Source of the DNA: a virus
Length of the DNA: 31,834 nt
Direction: 5' to 3' (one strand)
Virus record (IMG/VR): IMGVR_UViG_3300021416_000075
Span: 1-31,834 of that record
The translations under genes and the position numbers were made by a program. Positions 7,707 to 13,802 of the stretch are shown here, one piece after another. How positions within the stretch are numbered: position 1 is the first letter of the stretch; each line of letters opens with the position of its first letter. The notes under the pieces were generated by a model. The model had not been told where the DNA came from and ran no database searches. It was given only the letters and a program-made list of their open reading frames with translations.

Positions 7707-8894
7707 TCATTTTGGTGTCTTCACAAGATGATCTGCTGGACTATCTGGAGCAAACCTAAACGCCCGCTCCGCTCGGCCGCCTGCATCGTCATCAGACGAA
7801 GGCATCCATCTGCCGTACACTCGGGCAATCATAGTCCAGTCTGTGTGTCCCATCTGCTGGGCTACCCACATCGGATGCTCCCCAGATGAAAGCATCATCG
7901 AGGCGTAGGTGTGCCGCGTCTGGTAAGGGCGCCGGTAACGAACGCCTGCCTTCTTCACCGCATGTGCCCACATTGTCTTCCTGATCGGCCCGTCACCGGC
8001 CCAGCGCTCGAGCGTGCGTGGGTTCTGGAATACCTCACTCCCGGACAGATAGGTGTGATCCTTTTGCGCCTTCAGTGCGGCCAAGGCTGGTCCCAGTAGC
8101 TTCACGGCTCGCCGACCGGCTGCCGTCTTGGGTATCTCCGCAATTCCTTTCGACGCCTGGGTCATTGCTCGGGTGATCATCACCTCGCCGCGAATCCAAT
8201 CCACATCACCCCAGTCCAGCGCTACCAATTCGCTCGTGCGCAACCCTGTCCACAGCGCGAACTGAATCAGATTCGCTGCCTGTCCGCTCGCAGCCGCGAT
8301 GATCGCGCGCTGCTCTTCCGTGGTGAACGGGTCAACGTCGTCATCATCTGTTGGCGCGGCCTTCCGCTTGTAGGTCCATCCCGCCATCGGGTTGTTCTCG
8401 ATCAACTCCTCGTCGATGGCCTCCGTCATCGCTGAACGCAAGCAGCTCTGAATGTTGCTCAGCGTCTTATTGCCGATCTCCAGAGTGTCGAGCCAGTCCT
8501 TGATCATCTTGCGCTTCAGATCGACCATCATGTGCGTGCCCAGCGCGGGCACAAGCCGATGCTCGACCAGTTTGCGATAGCCGTCGTAGGTGCTGCTGGA
8601 AAGGTGCTTCTTCTTCGACGCGAGCCACCTGGTTAGGAATCCGGCGACGGTTTCATGCGAGGCCTCGGGTGCGAACTTCGCCGCCCTGGCCGAGCCAGGG
8701 AAGGTGACGGAGTAATCGAACGTCCCGATCGAAATCGCGTGCTCGATCGCCGCCTTGTGCTGCTCGGCCTTCTTCAGATTAGTGGCGGTGGGCTTGAGCG
8801 TGATGCGCTCGCGGCACCGGACGCCCCGATACATGAACGTGATTTCGATGCTCGAATCGGAGATCGCCCGAACTCCCCGCCCGTCTCTACCCAT
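7707..8894 (-). CDS. int: Phage tyrosine integrase
   Basis: A 395-aa site-specific recombinase. The first 70 residues form an arm-type DNA-binding domain (GVRCRERITLKPT), residues 80-170 the SAM-like core-binding domain, and 185-385 the catalytic domain. The visible catalytic set is R219 (TGLRTSEL), R327 (YQTRHTYAS, with Tyr replacing the usual first His), H350 (QQMGH) and Y360 (IARVYGRW). It should carry out integration and, with the excisionase, excision at the tmRNA 3' end. The gene overlaps the excisionase ORF by about 120 bp, is the second-to-last gene of the leftward operon and is intact. The tmRNA site is separated from it by the NACHT cargo gene. Confidence 0.92.
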   Translation of the reverse strand: MGRDGRGVRAISDSSIEITFMYRGVRCRERITLKPTATNLKKAEQHKAAIEHAISIGTFDYSVTFPGSARAAKFAPEASHETVAGFLTRWLASKKKHLSSSTYDGYRKLVEHRLVPALGTHMMVDLKRKMIKDWLDTLEIGNKTLSNIQSCLRSAMTEAIDEELIENNPMAGWTYKRKAAPTDDDDVDPFTTEEQRAIIAAASGQAANLIQFALWTGLRTSELVALDWGDVDWIRGEVMITRAMTQASKGIAEIPKTAAGRRAVKLLGPALAALKAQKDHTYLSGSEVFQNPRTLERWAGDGPIRKTMWAHAVKKAGVRYRRPYQTRHTYASMMLSSGEHPMWVAQQMGHTDWTMIARVYGRWMPSSDDDAGGRAERAFRFAPDSPADHLVKTPK

Positions 8895-9049
8895 GATTCA
8901 TATCCCTGTGTGTCTATCAGCGTCCGGCCGTCCGGAGCCCTGAACCAGATTTCGCCCAGCCGCCAAATTCCATCACGGATCTTCGAGCGGATAGCGTCCT
9001 CGCTGTAGCCAGACTCGCTGGCGAATTTCCTGATGGTCATGTAGCGCAT
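8774..9049 (-). CDS. xis: Excisionase-like small DNA-binding protein
   Basis: A 91-aa basic protein whose N-terminal half (TIRKFASESGYSEDAIRSKI, then IWRLGEIWFRAPDGR) is the winged-helix pattern seen in Pseudomonas phage excisionases; the GYESWVE segment ends the conserved part. It would bend att DNA and steer the integrase towards excision. The start at 9049 has AGGAG nine bases upstream. The C-terminal 40 residues overlap the integrase start in another frame and are low-complexity, so the functional domain is likely residues 1-55. Adjacency to int supports the assignment. Confidence 0.75.
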   Translation of the reverse strand: MRYMTIRKFASESGYSEDAIRSKIRDGIWRLGEIWFRAPDGRTLIDTQGYESWVETGGEFGRSPIRASKSRSCIGASGAASASRSSPPPLI

Positions 9050-9101
9050 TCGGTCTTACTCCTGACTCGTCAGGTTTTGCGTTTGTGTTGGCCCTGGCGC
9101 G

Positions 9102-9341
9102 TCAGGCGCCTTTGGTGGGGAGAGCAGGCTTGGACTCGATAAAGGCGCTGCCTTCGACCAGGCCGCCGACGTGGCGCATGTAATCCACCTCGACCTTCGC
9201 ACTCTCCACGATGACCTTGGCCACGTTGCTGACCGCATCGGCTTTTTTGACGGCTTTTTCCAGGTCTTCACCCTCGGCCTCGGCCAAGTTTTCCAGCGCG
9301 ACGAACAGGTGATCACGCAGATCGGAGAGCTTATTTTTCAT
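9102..9341 (-). CDS. 79-aa phage early protein of unknown function
   Basis: Starts at ATG 9339-9341, 11 bp inside the end of the HNH gene. It encodes MKNKLSDLRDHLFVALENLA, then an acidic linker (EAEGEDLEK) and a long amphipathic helix, so it is probably an all-helical oligomeric protein. Proteins beginning MKNKLSDLxDHLF are common next to HNH genes in Pseudomonas and Burkholderia temperate phages; no function is known. It lies in the leftward operon between the HNH protein and the excisionase. Confidence 0.65.
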   Translation of the reverse strand: MKNKLSDLRDHLFVALENLAEAEGEDLEKAVKKADAVSNVAKVIVESAKVEVDYMRHVGGLVEGSAFIESKPALPTKGA

Positions 9342-9894
9342 TGCGGCGTTTCCTTTTGATGGTTTTGCGGATCTCGTTCTGCAGGTGCAGGATGTCCAGC
9401 ACCTCATCGGGGAGGCCGCGATAGTTGAAGTTGGTGCGCAGATGGATCTCGGCCAAGGTGCTGAGCGTCAGGTTTTCCAGCGCTACGTTTCGCGGGTTAC
9501 CGTCTTTCGCCCACACCTGCATTCCTTCCGGAACCGGTCCGTGCTCCTGCTCCCAGGTGTGGATGTGCAGCGGCTTCCACACGTCCGGCTGCGCGACCTT
9601 GACCATCGTGTAGCGGCCTTTTTTGTGCGTGGCGCCTATTGGCCTCGGCTGCGTGCCTGGCTTCACACCGCGCCGCTCGCACAGTGCGAGGAAGCTACGA
9701 CGTGATGAGGCGCTACGGTGCTCGTGGGTTTTGCTGATTCCCATTCCTCCGGCTCGCTGACAAATCGCTTGGAGCGTGCGCCCCGGCAGCAGGGCAAGCA
9801 TGAATTCGTTGCTCCGGTCCTTGTAAAACTGGCGAACCAGCGCATCTTCGGCCGGGGTCCACCGTTTCACGCCTTTGCGAGACCTGCTACTCAC
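9331..9894 (-). CDS. HNH endonuclease-family protein with N-terminal Myb/SANT-like helix domain
   Basis: A 187-aa protein. The N-terminus (about 10-55, RWTPAEDALVRQFY) looks like a SANT/Myb-type DNA-binding segment. The C-terminal half carries an HNH-type core, HIHTWEQEHGPVPEGMQVW, then KDGNPRNVALENL, the usual H...N...NLE pattern of phage HNH nucleases. It probably nicks or cleaves DNA, perhaps as a homing-type or early phage function. It is in the leftward early operon; its start overlaps the end of the 66-aa gene by 8 bp. A second, different HNH protein sits beside the terminase at 22917-23249 and is more likely the packaging one. Confidence 0.8.
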   Translation of the reverse strand: MSSRSRKGVKRWTPAEDALVRQFYKDRSNEFMLALLPGRTLQAICQRAGGMGISKTHEHRSASSRRSFLALCERRGVKPGTQPRPIGATHKKGRYTMVKVAQPDVWKPLHIHTWEQEHGPVPEGMQVWAKDGNPRNVALENLTLSTLAEIHLRTNFNYRGLPDEVLDILHLQNEIRKTIKRKRRNEK

Positions 9895-10087
9895 GATCAG
9901 TGCTCTCGGCGGACTCAGCGACCGTGCGCAGCTTCAGCGCGATCCCGCAAGAGCTGGCAAGCGCAGTCAGTTGGCCAACAGTCGTTTCCGGGTTCTGGAG
10001 CGCTTGACCGAAGCGGATCAGCCGCGCGCCTAGGTTGCCGAGGTCAGTCTGCAGTTGCATGCGGCTGCCATTGGCTTGCGGCGTCAT
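9887..10087 (-). CDS. 66-aa phage protein of unknown function
   Basis: A small soluble ORF ([20 protein letters not shown]...) with a central helical region and a QLTALASSCGIAL segment that resembles a short helix-turn-helix start, though too weakly to call. Its start overlaps the end of the signal-peptide gene by 4 bp (ATGA) and its own end overlaps the HNH gene, a tight early-operon layout. No family is recognised. Confidence 0.55.
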   Translation of the reverse strand: MTPQANGSRMQLQTDLGNLGARLIRFGQALQNPETTVGQLTALASSCGIALKLRTVAESAESTDRE

Positions 10088-10341
10088 AGCTGAACCCTCT
10101 CGTCGTGCGGGCGCGGGGTAGGGGCGCTCGCTGGCGCAGGTGCCCCCTTAATGTGATCAGGCGTTACATTTGGCGGGCGCTTGAGCTGGCTGTCGGGTAG
10201 GCAGCTGATGCCAGTGCTAGGAATGATCCAGCACGTCGCGCCGCGACGATCGTCGTGCTGCACATCGATCACCTGCTGGGACTGATCGGCATGGGCGAAG
10301 CTGGCCAGGGTGACCAGCAGGATGAGGATCAGTCCGCGCAT
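10084..10341 (-). CDS. 85-aa secreted phage protein
   Basis: The N-terminal 18 residues ([18 protein letters not shown]) form a clear Sec signal peptide with an AHA/D cleavage site. The mature part contains [20 protein letters not shown], then a second cysteine in ISCLPDSQL, so one disulfide is possible in the periplasm. The tail is Pro/Ala-rich. Similar small exported proteins occur in Pseudomonas temperate phages with unknown function; an envelope-level role such as lysogenic conversion would fit. Start at 10341 lies within the end of the CsrA-fusion gene. Confidence 0.65.
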   Translation of the reverse strand: MRGLILILLVTLASFAHADQSQQVIDVQHDDRRGATCWIIPSTGISCLPDSQLKRPPNVTPDHIKGAPAPASAPTPRPHDERVQL

Positions 10342-10712
10342 GCTTGACTCTCCAAGGCTGCGTTGTAACCGGCCAAAAACAGCACGTAGGCGCTCTGTGC
10401 ATACTTGTCAGTGAAGCCGGTGCCGTCGTACTCCAGATCCTCTGGCGCGAACCCCGCTGGGTTCAGTTGCGCGAAAGCCCGACGTGGGTCGGTGTCCGCG
10501 GCTGCTTGCTTGATACGGTCATCGATGTGAGCAGGTCCGGCGGCGCCCAGCTCGCGCTGAATGCGGGCGTAAACCTCTTCGCGGTGAACCTGAACGCTAG
10601 TGGGCGCCTGAATGCCGATGCGAGCTTGCTGGCCCTGAACGCCCAGCAGGGTTACGGTGATCTCATCGTCGAGACGGATGGATTCGCCTGCGCGGCGGGT
10701 GAGGATGAGCAT
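10329..10712 (-). CDS. CsrA/RsmA-domain fusion protein
   Basis: Residues 1-58 are a full CsrA/RsmA RNA-binding domain ([12 protein letters not shown] start, [10 protein letters not shown], and [11 protein letters not shown] with the RNA-contacting Arg and the C-terminal helix). CsrA/RsmA normally ends near residue 60-65; this protein continues to 127 aa with an acidic/aromatic extension ([10 protein letters not shown], then [17 protein letters not shown]) like a short domain seen in other phage proteins. A strong AAGGAGAT site precedes the ATG. It should bind GGA-containing mRNA or small RNAs and could reprogram host Gac/Rsm regulation or time phage translation. Second gene of the leftward operon. 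Confidence 0.85.
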   Translation of the reverse strand: MLILTRRAGESIRLDDEITVTLLGVQGQQARIGIQAPTSVQVHREEVYARIQRELGAAGPAHIDDRIKQAAADTDPRRAFAQLNPAGFAPEDLEYDGTGFTDKYAQSAYVLFLAGYNAALESQACAD

Positions 10713-10847
10713 TAGAATCTCCTTATTTCAGGCCGAACGAATCCCGGCCGCGTTGTTGGCTTTCGCAAAATTGAGTTGGGTTGTGGGTCAGCTTTGCCTG
10801 ATCACCGGACTGCGTCCCCGCTGGAGGCGCACGCCGCTGGGTCGGCG

Positions 10848-11159
10848 TTACGCTATCAGAACGCCGTCATGTGACTCGTCACGCTGGTGTTGCGGGTCTG
10901 GATCAGCAGGTGAGGCCATTGCGCCTGAGTAGATGAGCCCCAGTTTAATAGCCTCGGCAACCATCGCTGCCTGCCTGTGAACGCCTAATTTGTACATGGC
11001 GCTAGCGATTCGTTTTGCCGTAGTTGAAGGCGATACGCCCAGTGCTCGAGCTGCCTCTTTCACGGTTTTTCCGCTGGCGATAGCCAGCACACACTGCAAC
11101 TCCCGTGGAGCAAGTCCGCGGTTGGTGAATCCTTTCCAGCCACACAATTCTAGAAACAT
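10848..11159 (-). CDS. Small LuxR-type HTH regulator, first gene of leftward operon
   Basis: About 103 aa from ATG 11157-11159, chosen because GGAG lies seven bases upstream; the longer reading (to 11171 or beyond) runs over the promoter and an operator. Residues about 15-75 form a GerE/LuxR-family helix-turn-helix: LAPRELQCVLAIASGKTVKE, then ALGVSPSTTAKRI and YKLGVH. No receiver or autoinducer-binding domain is present, so it should be a constitutive DNA-binding protein or a competitor of larger regulators. It is the first gene behind the left operators, the position held by N in lambda. Targets are unknown. Confidence 0.75.
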   Translation of the reverse strand: MFLELCGWKGFTNRGLAPRELQCVLAIASGKTVKEAARALGVSPSTTAKRIASAMYKLGVHRQAAMVAEAIKLGLIYSGAMASPADPDPQHQRDESHDGVLIA

Positions 11160-11171
11160 GGTCGACTCCAT

Positions 11172-11185
11172 AGCCGCGGGTGAAT
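11172..11185 (+). promoter_or_regulatory. Left operator copy 3 (imperfect)
   Basis: AGCCGCGGGTGAAT matches the operator AACCGCAGGTGAAT at 12 of 14 positions. It lies between the -10 of the leftward promoter and the LuxR-type gene, so a bound repressor would block the start of that transcript. Confidence 0.5.
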
Positions 11186-11199
11186 CTGACGTTGAGTAG

Positions 11200-11228
11200 A
11201 ATCTACCTGCGGTTATAAAACGTGTCAA
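11200..11228 (-). promoter_or_regulatory. Leftward early promoter (PL-like)
   Basis: On the minus strand TTGACA (11223-11228) is followed after exactly 17 bp by TAGATT (11200-11205). It faces the LuxR-type, CsrA and integrase genes. One operator overlaps the -35 from upstream and another fills the spacer, so the phage repressor should shut it off in the lysogen. Confidence 0.7.
11201..11214 (-). promoter_or_regulatory. Left operator copy 2
   Basis: Minus-strand AACCGCAGGTAGAT, core ACC-GCA-GGT, centred at 11209 within the spacer and -10 of the leftward promoter. Confidence 0.7.
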
Positions 11229-11239
11229 CACCTGCGGTT
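11226..11239 (-). promoter_or_regulatory. Left operator copy 1
   Basis: Minus-strand AACCGCAGGTGTTG, core ACC-GCA-GGT, centred at 11234 and abutting the TTGACA -35. Same core and same placement relative to the -35 as the right operator at 12213-12226. Confidence 0.7.
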
Positions 11240-11296
11240 ATTAAATCCTAAGAAACCCGTCACTCTGAAAACCATCGATGAACGGCGTGCACAAAA

Positions 11297-11317
11297 AAGC
11301 CCGCTCGTAGCGGGCTT
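11297..11317 (-). terminator. Repressor-gene terminator
   Basis: Perfect 9-bp stem AAGCCCGCT/AGCGGGCTT with a 3-nt loop; on the minus strand it is followed by TTTTTT. It lies 20 bp after the repressor stop and upstream of the leftward promoter, insulating the two minus-strand transcripts. Confidence 0.85.
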
Positions 11318-11336
11318 ATCGGATGTTCAATCGGTA

Positions 11337-12176
11337 TCAGAAGCTACGTCCATTCCACCAGTAAATGATCTGTGCAAGCACCTGGATATCTGCCTCGCGA
11401 TTTCCGGGAACATCGATCTCACGATATTGGGAGTTGTCGGAGATGATAGTCAGTCCATCCAGATTCCGCTGTATCCGCTTCACATGATGCTGGCCGCGCA
11501 TCATGAAGAAATAGATCGCGTCAGCTTCGACCGAAGTGACTCCAGAATCGACTAGCAGGGCATCTCCATTGCGGATGGTGGGGGACATGCTGTCGCCGCG
11601 GCCGCAGATCAATTTCAGGTTTTCAAGCGACGTATATGCCAAGTTTTGCCGCACCCATCCTGCATCCAGGCGCATGTGCTCGACAACCATGTTCATTTCT
11701 GGAGGCTCCGTGCCAGGCCCCATAGAAGCCGAGATATCGTACCTCGGCACCTCAACAACAGGGCGATAGCTTCTGATCTTATCGGCTAGCGCAGTTGGCA
11801 GGCCATCTACGTTGATGGGCGACGTATCGTATCGGCCCCTGACCTCAGCTAAGAAATTATCCATAGGAATCTGTTTGGAATCGTCCCAGATTTCTCCCAG
11901 CAGCTTGGTCAGCCCGCCAGGGGCATTGAGTTCCTGAGCAATCCTAGGGCTGAACTCGCTGATGCTCACGCTCAGCGCACGAGCGATCTTGATAGCGAAC
12001 TCCATGTTAAGAGCGTTCACGCCGTTCAGATACATGGAGAGTCCAGCTTGCGACATCTCAAGATCCTGAGCTAGCGCTTCTTGCGTAAGTCCGAGTTCCC
12101 GGCGTTTGCTGGTGTAAATGGCCTTAAGCTTCGAGCACTCGGCTTTTTCTTCATCAGTGAGGGGGCGCTTTTTCAT
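11337..12176 (-). CDS. cI: Phage CI-like repressor, S24 peptidase family
   Basis: A 279-aa repressor. The N-terminal HTH (about 22-75: LGLTQEALAQDLEMSQAGLS, then MYLNG) binds the operators; a linker of about 80 residues leads to a LexA/UmuD-type S24 domain with catalytic Ser196 (CGRGDSMSPT) and Lys233 (HHVKRIQ). It should maintain lysogeny and self-cleave when RecA is activated. The linker contains DISASMGPG near residues 147-155 and no clear Ala-Gly site before the catalytic domain core, so the cleavage point is uncertain. AGGA lies eight bases before the ATG. It is divergent to the Cro-like gene; three operators lie in the gap and three more beyond its own terminator. Confidence 0.93.
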   Translation of the reverse strand: MKKRPLTDEEKAECSKLKAIYTSKRRELGLTQEALAQDLEMSQAGLSMYLNGVNALNMEFAIKIARALSVSISEFSPRIAQELNAPGGLTKLLGEIWDDSKQIPMDNFLAEVRGRYDTSPINVDGLPTALADKIRSYRPVVEVPRYDISASMGPGTEPPEMNMVVEHMRLDAGWVRQNLAYTSLENLKLICGRGDSMSPTIRNGDALLVDSGVTSVEADAIYFFMMRGQHHVKRIQRNLDGLTIISDNSQYREIDVPGNREADIQVLAQIIYWWNGRSF

Positions 12177-12189
12177 CTGCTCATCCTAT

Positions 12190-12203
12190 AACCGTCGGTG
12201 AAT
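12190..12203 (+). promoter_or_regulatory. Right operator copy 1, nearest repressor gene
   Basis: AACCGTCGGTGAAT, 12 of 14 matches to the consensus, with the dyad ACC-GTC-GGT centred at 12195. It sits 14 bp before the repressor start codon, so it probably serves autoregulation. Confidence 0.6.
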
Positions 12204-12212
12204 CCATTCAAA

Positions 12213-12226
12213 AACCGCAGGTGTTT
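12213..12226 (+). promoter_or_regulatory. Right operator copy 2
   Basis: AACCGCAGGTGTTT, dyad ACC-GCA-GGT centred at 12218, overlapping the -35 of the rightward promoter. Together with copy 3 it forms an 11-bp inverted repeat with a 13-bp gap. Confidence 0.7.
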
Positions 12227-12252
12227 ACTTTTTATTCACCTGCGGTTATTTT
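12224..12252 (+). promoter_or_regulatory. Rightward early promoter (PR-like)
   Basis: TTTACT (12224-12229) and TATTTT (12247-12252) separated by 17 bp, about 30 bp before the Cro-like start codon. Both hexamers are imperfect, but operators flank and overlap them exactly as at the leftward promoter. Confidence 0.6.
12234..12247 (-). promoter_or_regulatory. Right operator copy 3
   Basis: Minus-strand AACCGCAGGTGAAT, the best consensus copy, centred at 12242 inside the spacer of the rightward promoter. Confidence 0.7.
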
Positions 12253-12282
12253 GTGCGGTAATAGCCATCCTCAGGTGAGCAC

Positions 12283-12579
12283 ATGACTCCAATCCCCCTG
12301 AGCGCTTTCGTTGACGACAAAGGTCAGGACGAAGCCGCTAAATCGCTTGGTTCTAGCCAGGCTGCGATCTGCAAAGCTCTGAAGTCCGGTCGGGTCATTC
12401 TCGTTAATGAGGATGAGCCAGGCGTTTACTCAGCTCTTGAACTTAAAGGCTTTCCATCTAGCGGACCGAGCCAGAAGCCTCGGCCAAATCTTGAACAAAT
12501 TGTGGAGCAGATTGCGCGATTCGGGCAGGGGCTTGGTGTAGCTGTGATTTCATCCAGTGCTTCCGGAGGTGTGTCGTGA
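12283..12579 (+). CDS. cro: Cro-like regulator
   Basis: A 98-aa protein whose first 50 residues form a short Cro-type HTH: LSAFVDDKGQDEAAKSLGSS, then QAAICKALKSGR. It is divergent to the repressor and is the first gene of the rightward transcript, as cro is in lambda; AGGTGAG precedes the ATG. It should bind the same operators and favour lytic growth by lowering repressor synthesis. The C-terminal 45 residues are unusual for Cro (Pro/Gly/Ser-rich with one helix, LEQIVEQIARFG). Its stop overlaps the next start (GTGA). Confidence 0.85.
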   Translation: MTPIPLSAFVDDKGQDEAAKSLGSSQAAICKALKSGRVILVNEDEPGVYSALELKGFPSSGPSQKPRPNLEQIVEQIARFGQGLGVAVISSSASGGVS

Positions 12580-12749
12580 AAAACATCACTTTCACGGCGG
12601 ACTCGTCATCAAACACGGCGGGCTTGACGTCATGTGCACCTGGTTGGCTGTTGCCGCTGATGCTTGATGTGCATCATATCCAAACCGAGGCCCTGCACAG
12701 GCACTTCCAACTATTGGCGTTTGCCGATTTGATTGAGACCCATAAATGA
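12576..12749 (+). CDS. 57-aa early protein, translationally coupled to cro
   Basis: Starts at GTG 12576, overlapping the cro stop by GTGA, and ends at TGA 12747-12749. The product begins MKNITFTADSSSNTAGLTSC and ends in a His-rich helical segment (DVHHIQTEALHRHF). No domain is recognised. The coupling to cro and an open frame filling an otherwise empty gap support it. Confidence 0.5.
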   Translation: MKNITFTADSSSNTAGLTSCAPGWLLPLMLDVHHIQTEALHRHFQLLAFADLIETHK

Positions 12750-12799
12750 ACAAGCGCCCACTCCAGTATTTGTTGTCCGGCTAAATCGCGGGCAACAAA

Positions 12800-12823
12800 A
12801 AGGCCAGCTGTCGAGGCTGGCCT
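12800..12823. terminator. Hairpin after the cro transcript start
   Basis: Stem AAGGCCAGC/GCTGGCCTT (12800-12808 and 12815-12823). No T run follows on the plus strand, but TTTTTG follows on the minus strand. On the plus strand it could act as an early attenuator comparable in place to lambda tR1; on the minus strand it could block antisense transcription into the cro region. Confidence 0.5.
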
Positions 12824-12892
12824 TCGTAAAACCTGTCGCTTGTGTCGAGCAAGCAACTTTCGAAACTTCTTCGTCTGTAGGAGGACGATTTC

Positions 12893-13225
12893 ATGCACCC
12901 AAAAAATACCACCGGTATCGCATCAACGCAACAGCTACTGACTATAGAAACAAACTTCAGTAATACCCCAATCGACAACCGTGGACTCATGGTCTTCAAC
13001 GTCGCCGCCGGAACAAACATCGAGGACGCGCTCCAGACTGCCAAGACTCTTTCGTCCGGCCTGGGGCAAATCTGCGATCACATGCACGACTCGCTGAACA
13101 TGGGGGAATTGGCCTACTGCGACGGCGTGAAGACGCTGGCATTCATCGCAGAGGCAGTCAGCGCTCTCGTCTGGTCGGTGCAGCGGGGTTTGAAGCCGGT
13201 CACGGACGGGGAGGCACGCCAGTGA
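12893..13225 (+). CDS. DUF3077-like small protein
   Basis: A 110-aa protein. The segment FNVAAGTNIEDALQTAKTLS, then the helix before YCDGVKTLAFIAEAVSALV, follows the DUF3077 pattern common in Pseudomonas genomes and phages (V-x-A-G-x-x-x-E-D-A-L). It is probably an all-helical cytoplasmic protein of unknown function. A perfect AGGAGG precedes the ATG. First gene of a tightly overlapping block that runs to the replication genes. Confidence 0.7.
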   Translation: MHPKNTTGIASTQQLLTIETNFSNTPIDNRGLMVFNVAAGTNIEDALQTAKTLSSGLGQICDHMHDSLNMGELAYCDGVKTLAFIAEAVSALVWSVQRGLKPVTDGEARQ

Positions 13226-13515
13226 ATACCCCTAATCCAACTGCTCACCAGATCGCGGCAGAGGCTGAATTTCAGCTCCTCGCCGCAACGGACATGCTCA
13301 ATTGGCTGACTGCGTTGTCCAGCGCGATTCAGATCGACCACGTGCACAACCGGGGGAAGTTCGCCAAATACCTCGCTGAACTCGCGGGCTTTTTGAGCGA
13401 CACCGGTTTCAGCGGTGTTGAATCAGCTACCGAGGAGTTTAAGAAGCTTCAGCAATCCGCGCCACAAAACGACCAAGCGCCGAATCGTGGCGCAGCAACG
13501 GAGAGTACTCAATGA
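13222..13515 (+). CDS. 97-aa phage protein of unknown function
   Basis: GTG start overlapping the previous stop (GTGA). It is helical (AAEAEFQLLAATDMLNWLTA) with a disordered Gln/Asn/Thr-rich tail and no recognised domain. It is coupled at both ends to its neighbours, which supports expression. Confidence 0.6.
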   Translation: MNTPNPTAHQIAAEAEFQLLAATDMLNWLTALSSAIQIDHVHNRGKFAKYLAELAGFLSDTGFSGVESATEEFKKLQQSAPQNDQAPNRGAATESTQ

Positions 13516-13802
13516 ATGCTCTCCCTGCTGTCGTCGCCATTGAAGGCGAGATCCTGGCCGACCTCACGGTCAGCGCTGAGCAAATGGCCCGCCTGAACGC
13601 GGCCCGCGAAACCTTCCGTGAGCTGCGCTCCATTTTGCTGGGCCAGATCGTCCCATCGCTCGAAGGCGGCTGGAAGAACTCGCTCGCGACTGAAATCGAA
13701 AGCCGACTTGAGTCTATCACCTTCGCAACCGGCAACTTCCTCTGGAAGGGGCGTCACGCTGGCGCTTCGCACGACGCGGTAAGTGTCGGGGGTGGGAAAT
13801 GA
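13512..13802 (+). CDS. 96-aa phage protein of unknown function
   Basis: ATG start overlapping the previous stop (ATGA). Predicted mainly helical (LTVSAEQMARLNAARETFRE). No domain is recognised. It ends by ATGA overlap with the Rha-type gene. Confidence 0.6.
   Translation: MNALPAVVAIEGEILADLTVSAEQMARLNAARETFRELRSILLGQIVPSLEGGWKNSLATEIESRLESITFATGNFLWKGRHAGASHDAVSVGGGK

Noticed and set aside
7609-7710. N-terminal 34-residue extension of the NACHT protein from ATG 7710
   Set aside because: The ATGA overlap with int is attractive, but the extension is Arg/Ser/Met-rich without family-like sequence, and the ATG at 7608 has a reasonable ribosome site. Left open as an alternative start.
12781-13044. 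Minus-strand 87-codon frame opposite the DUF3077 gene
   Set aside because: No ribosome site or domain, and it crosses a hairpin; the plus-strand gene is clearly better.
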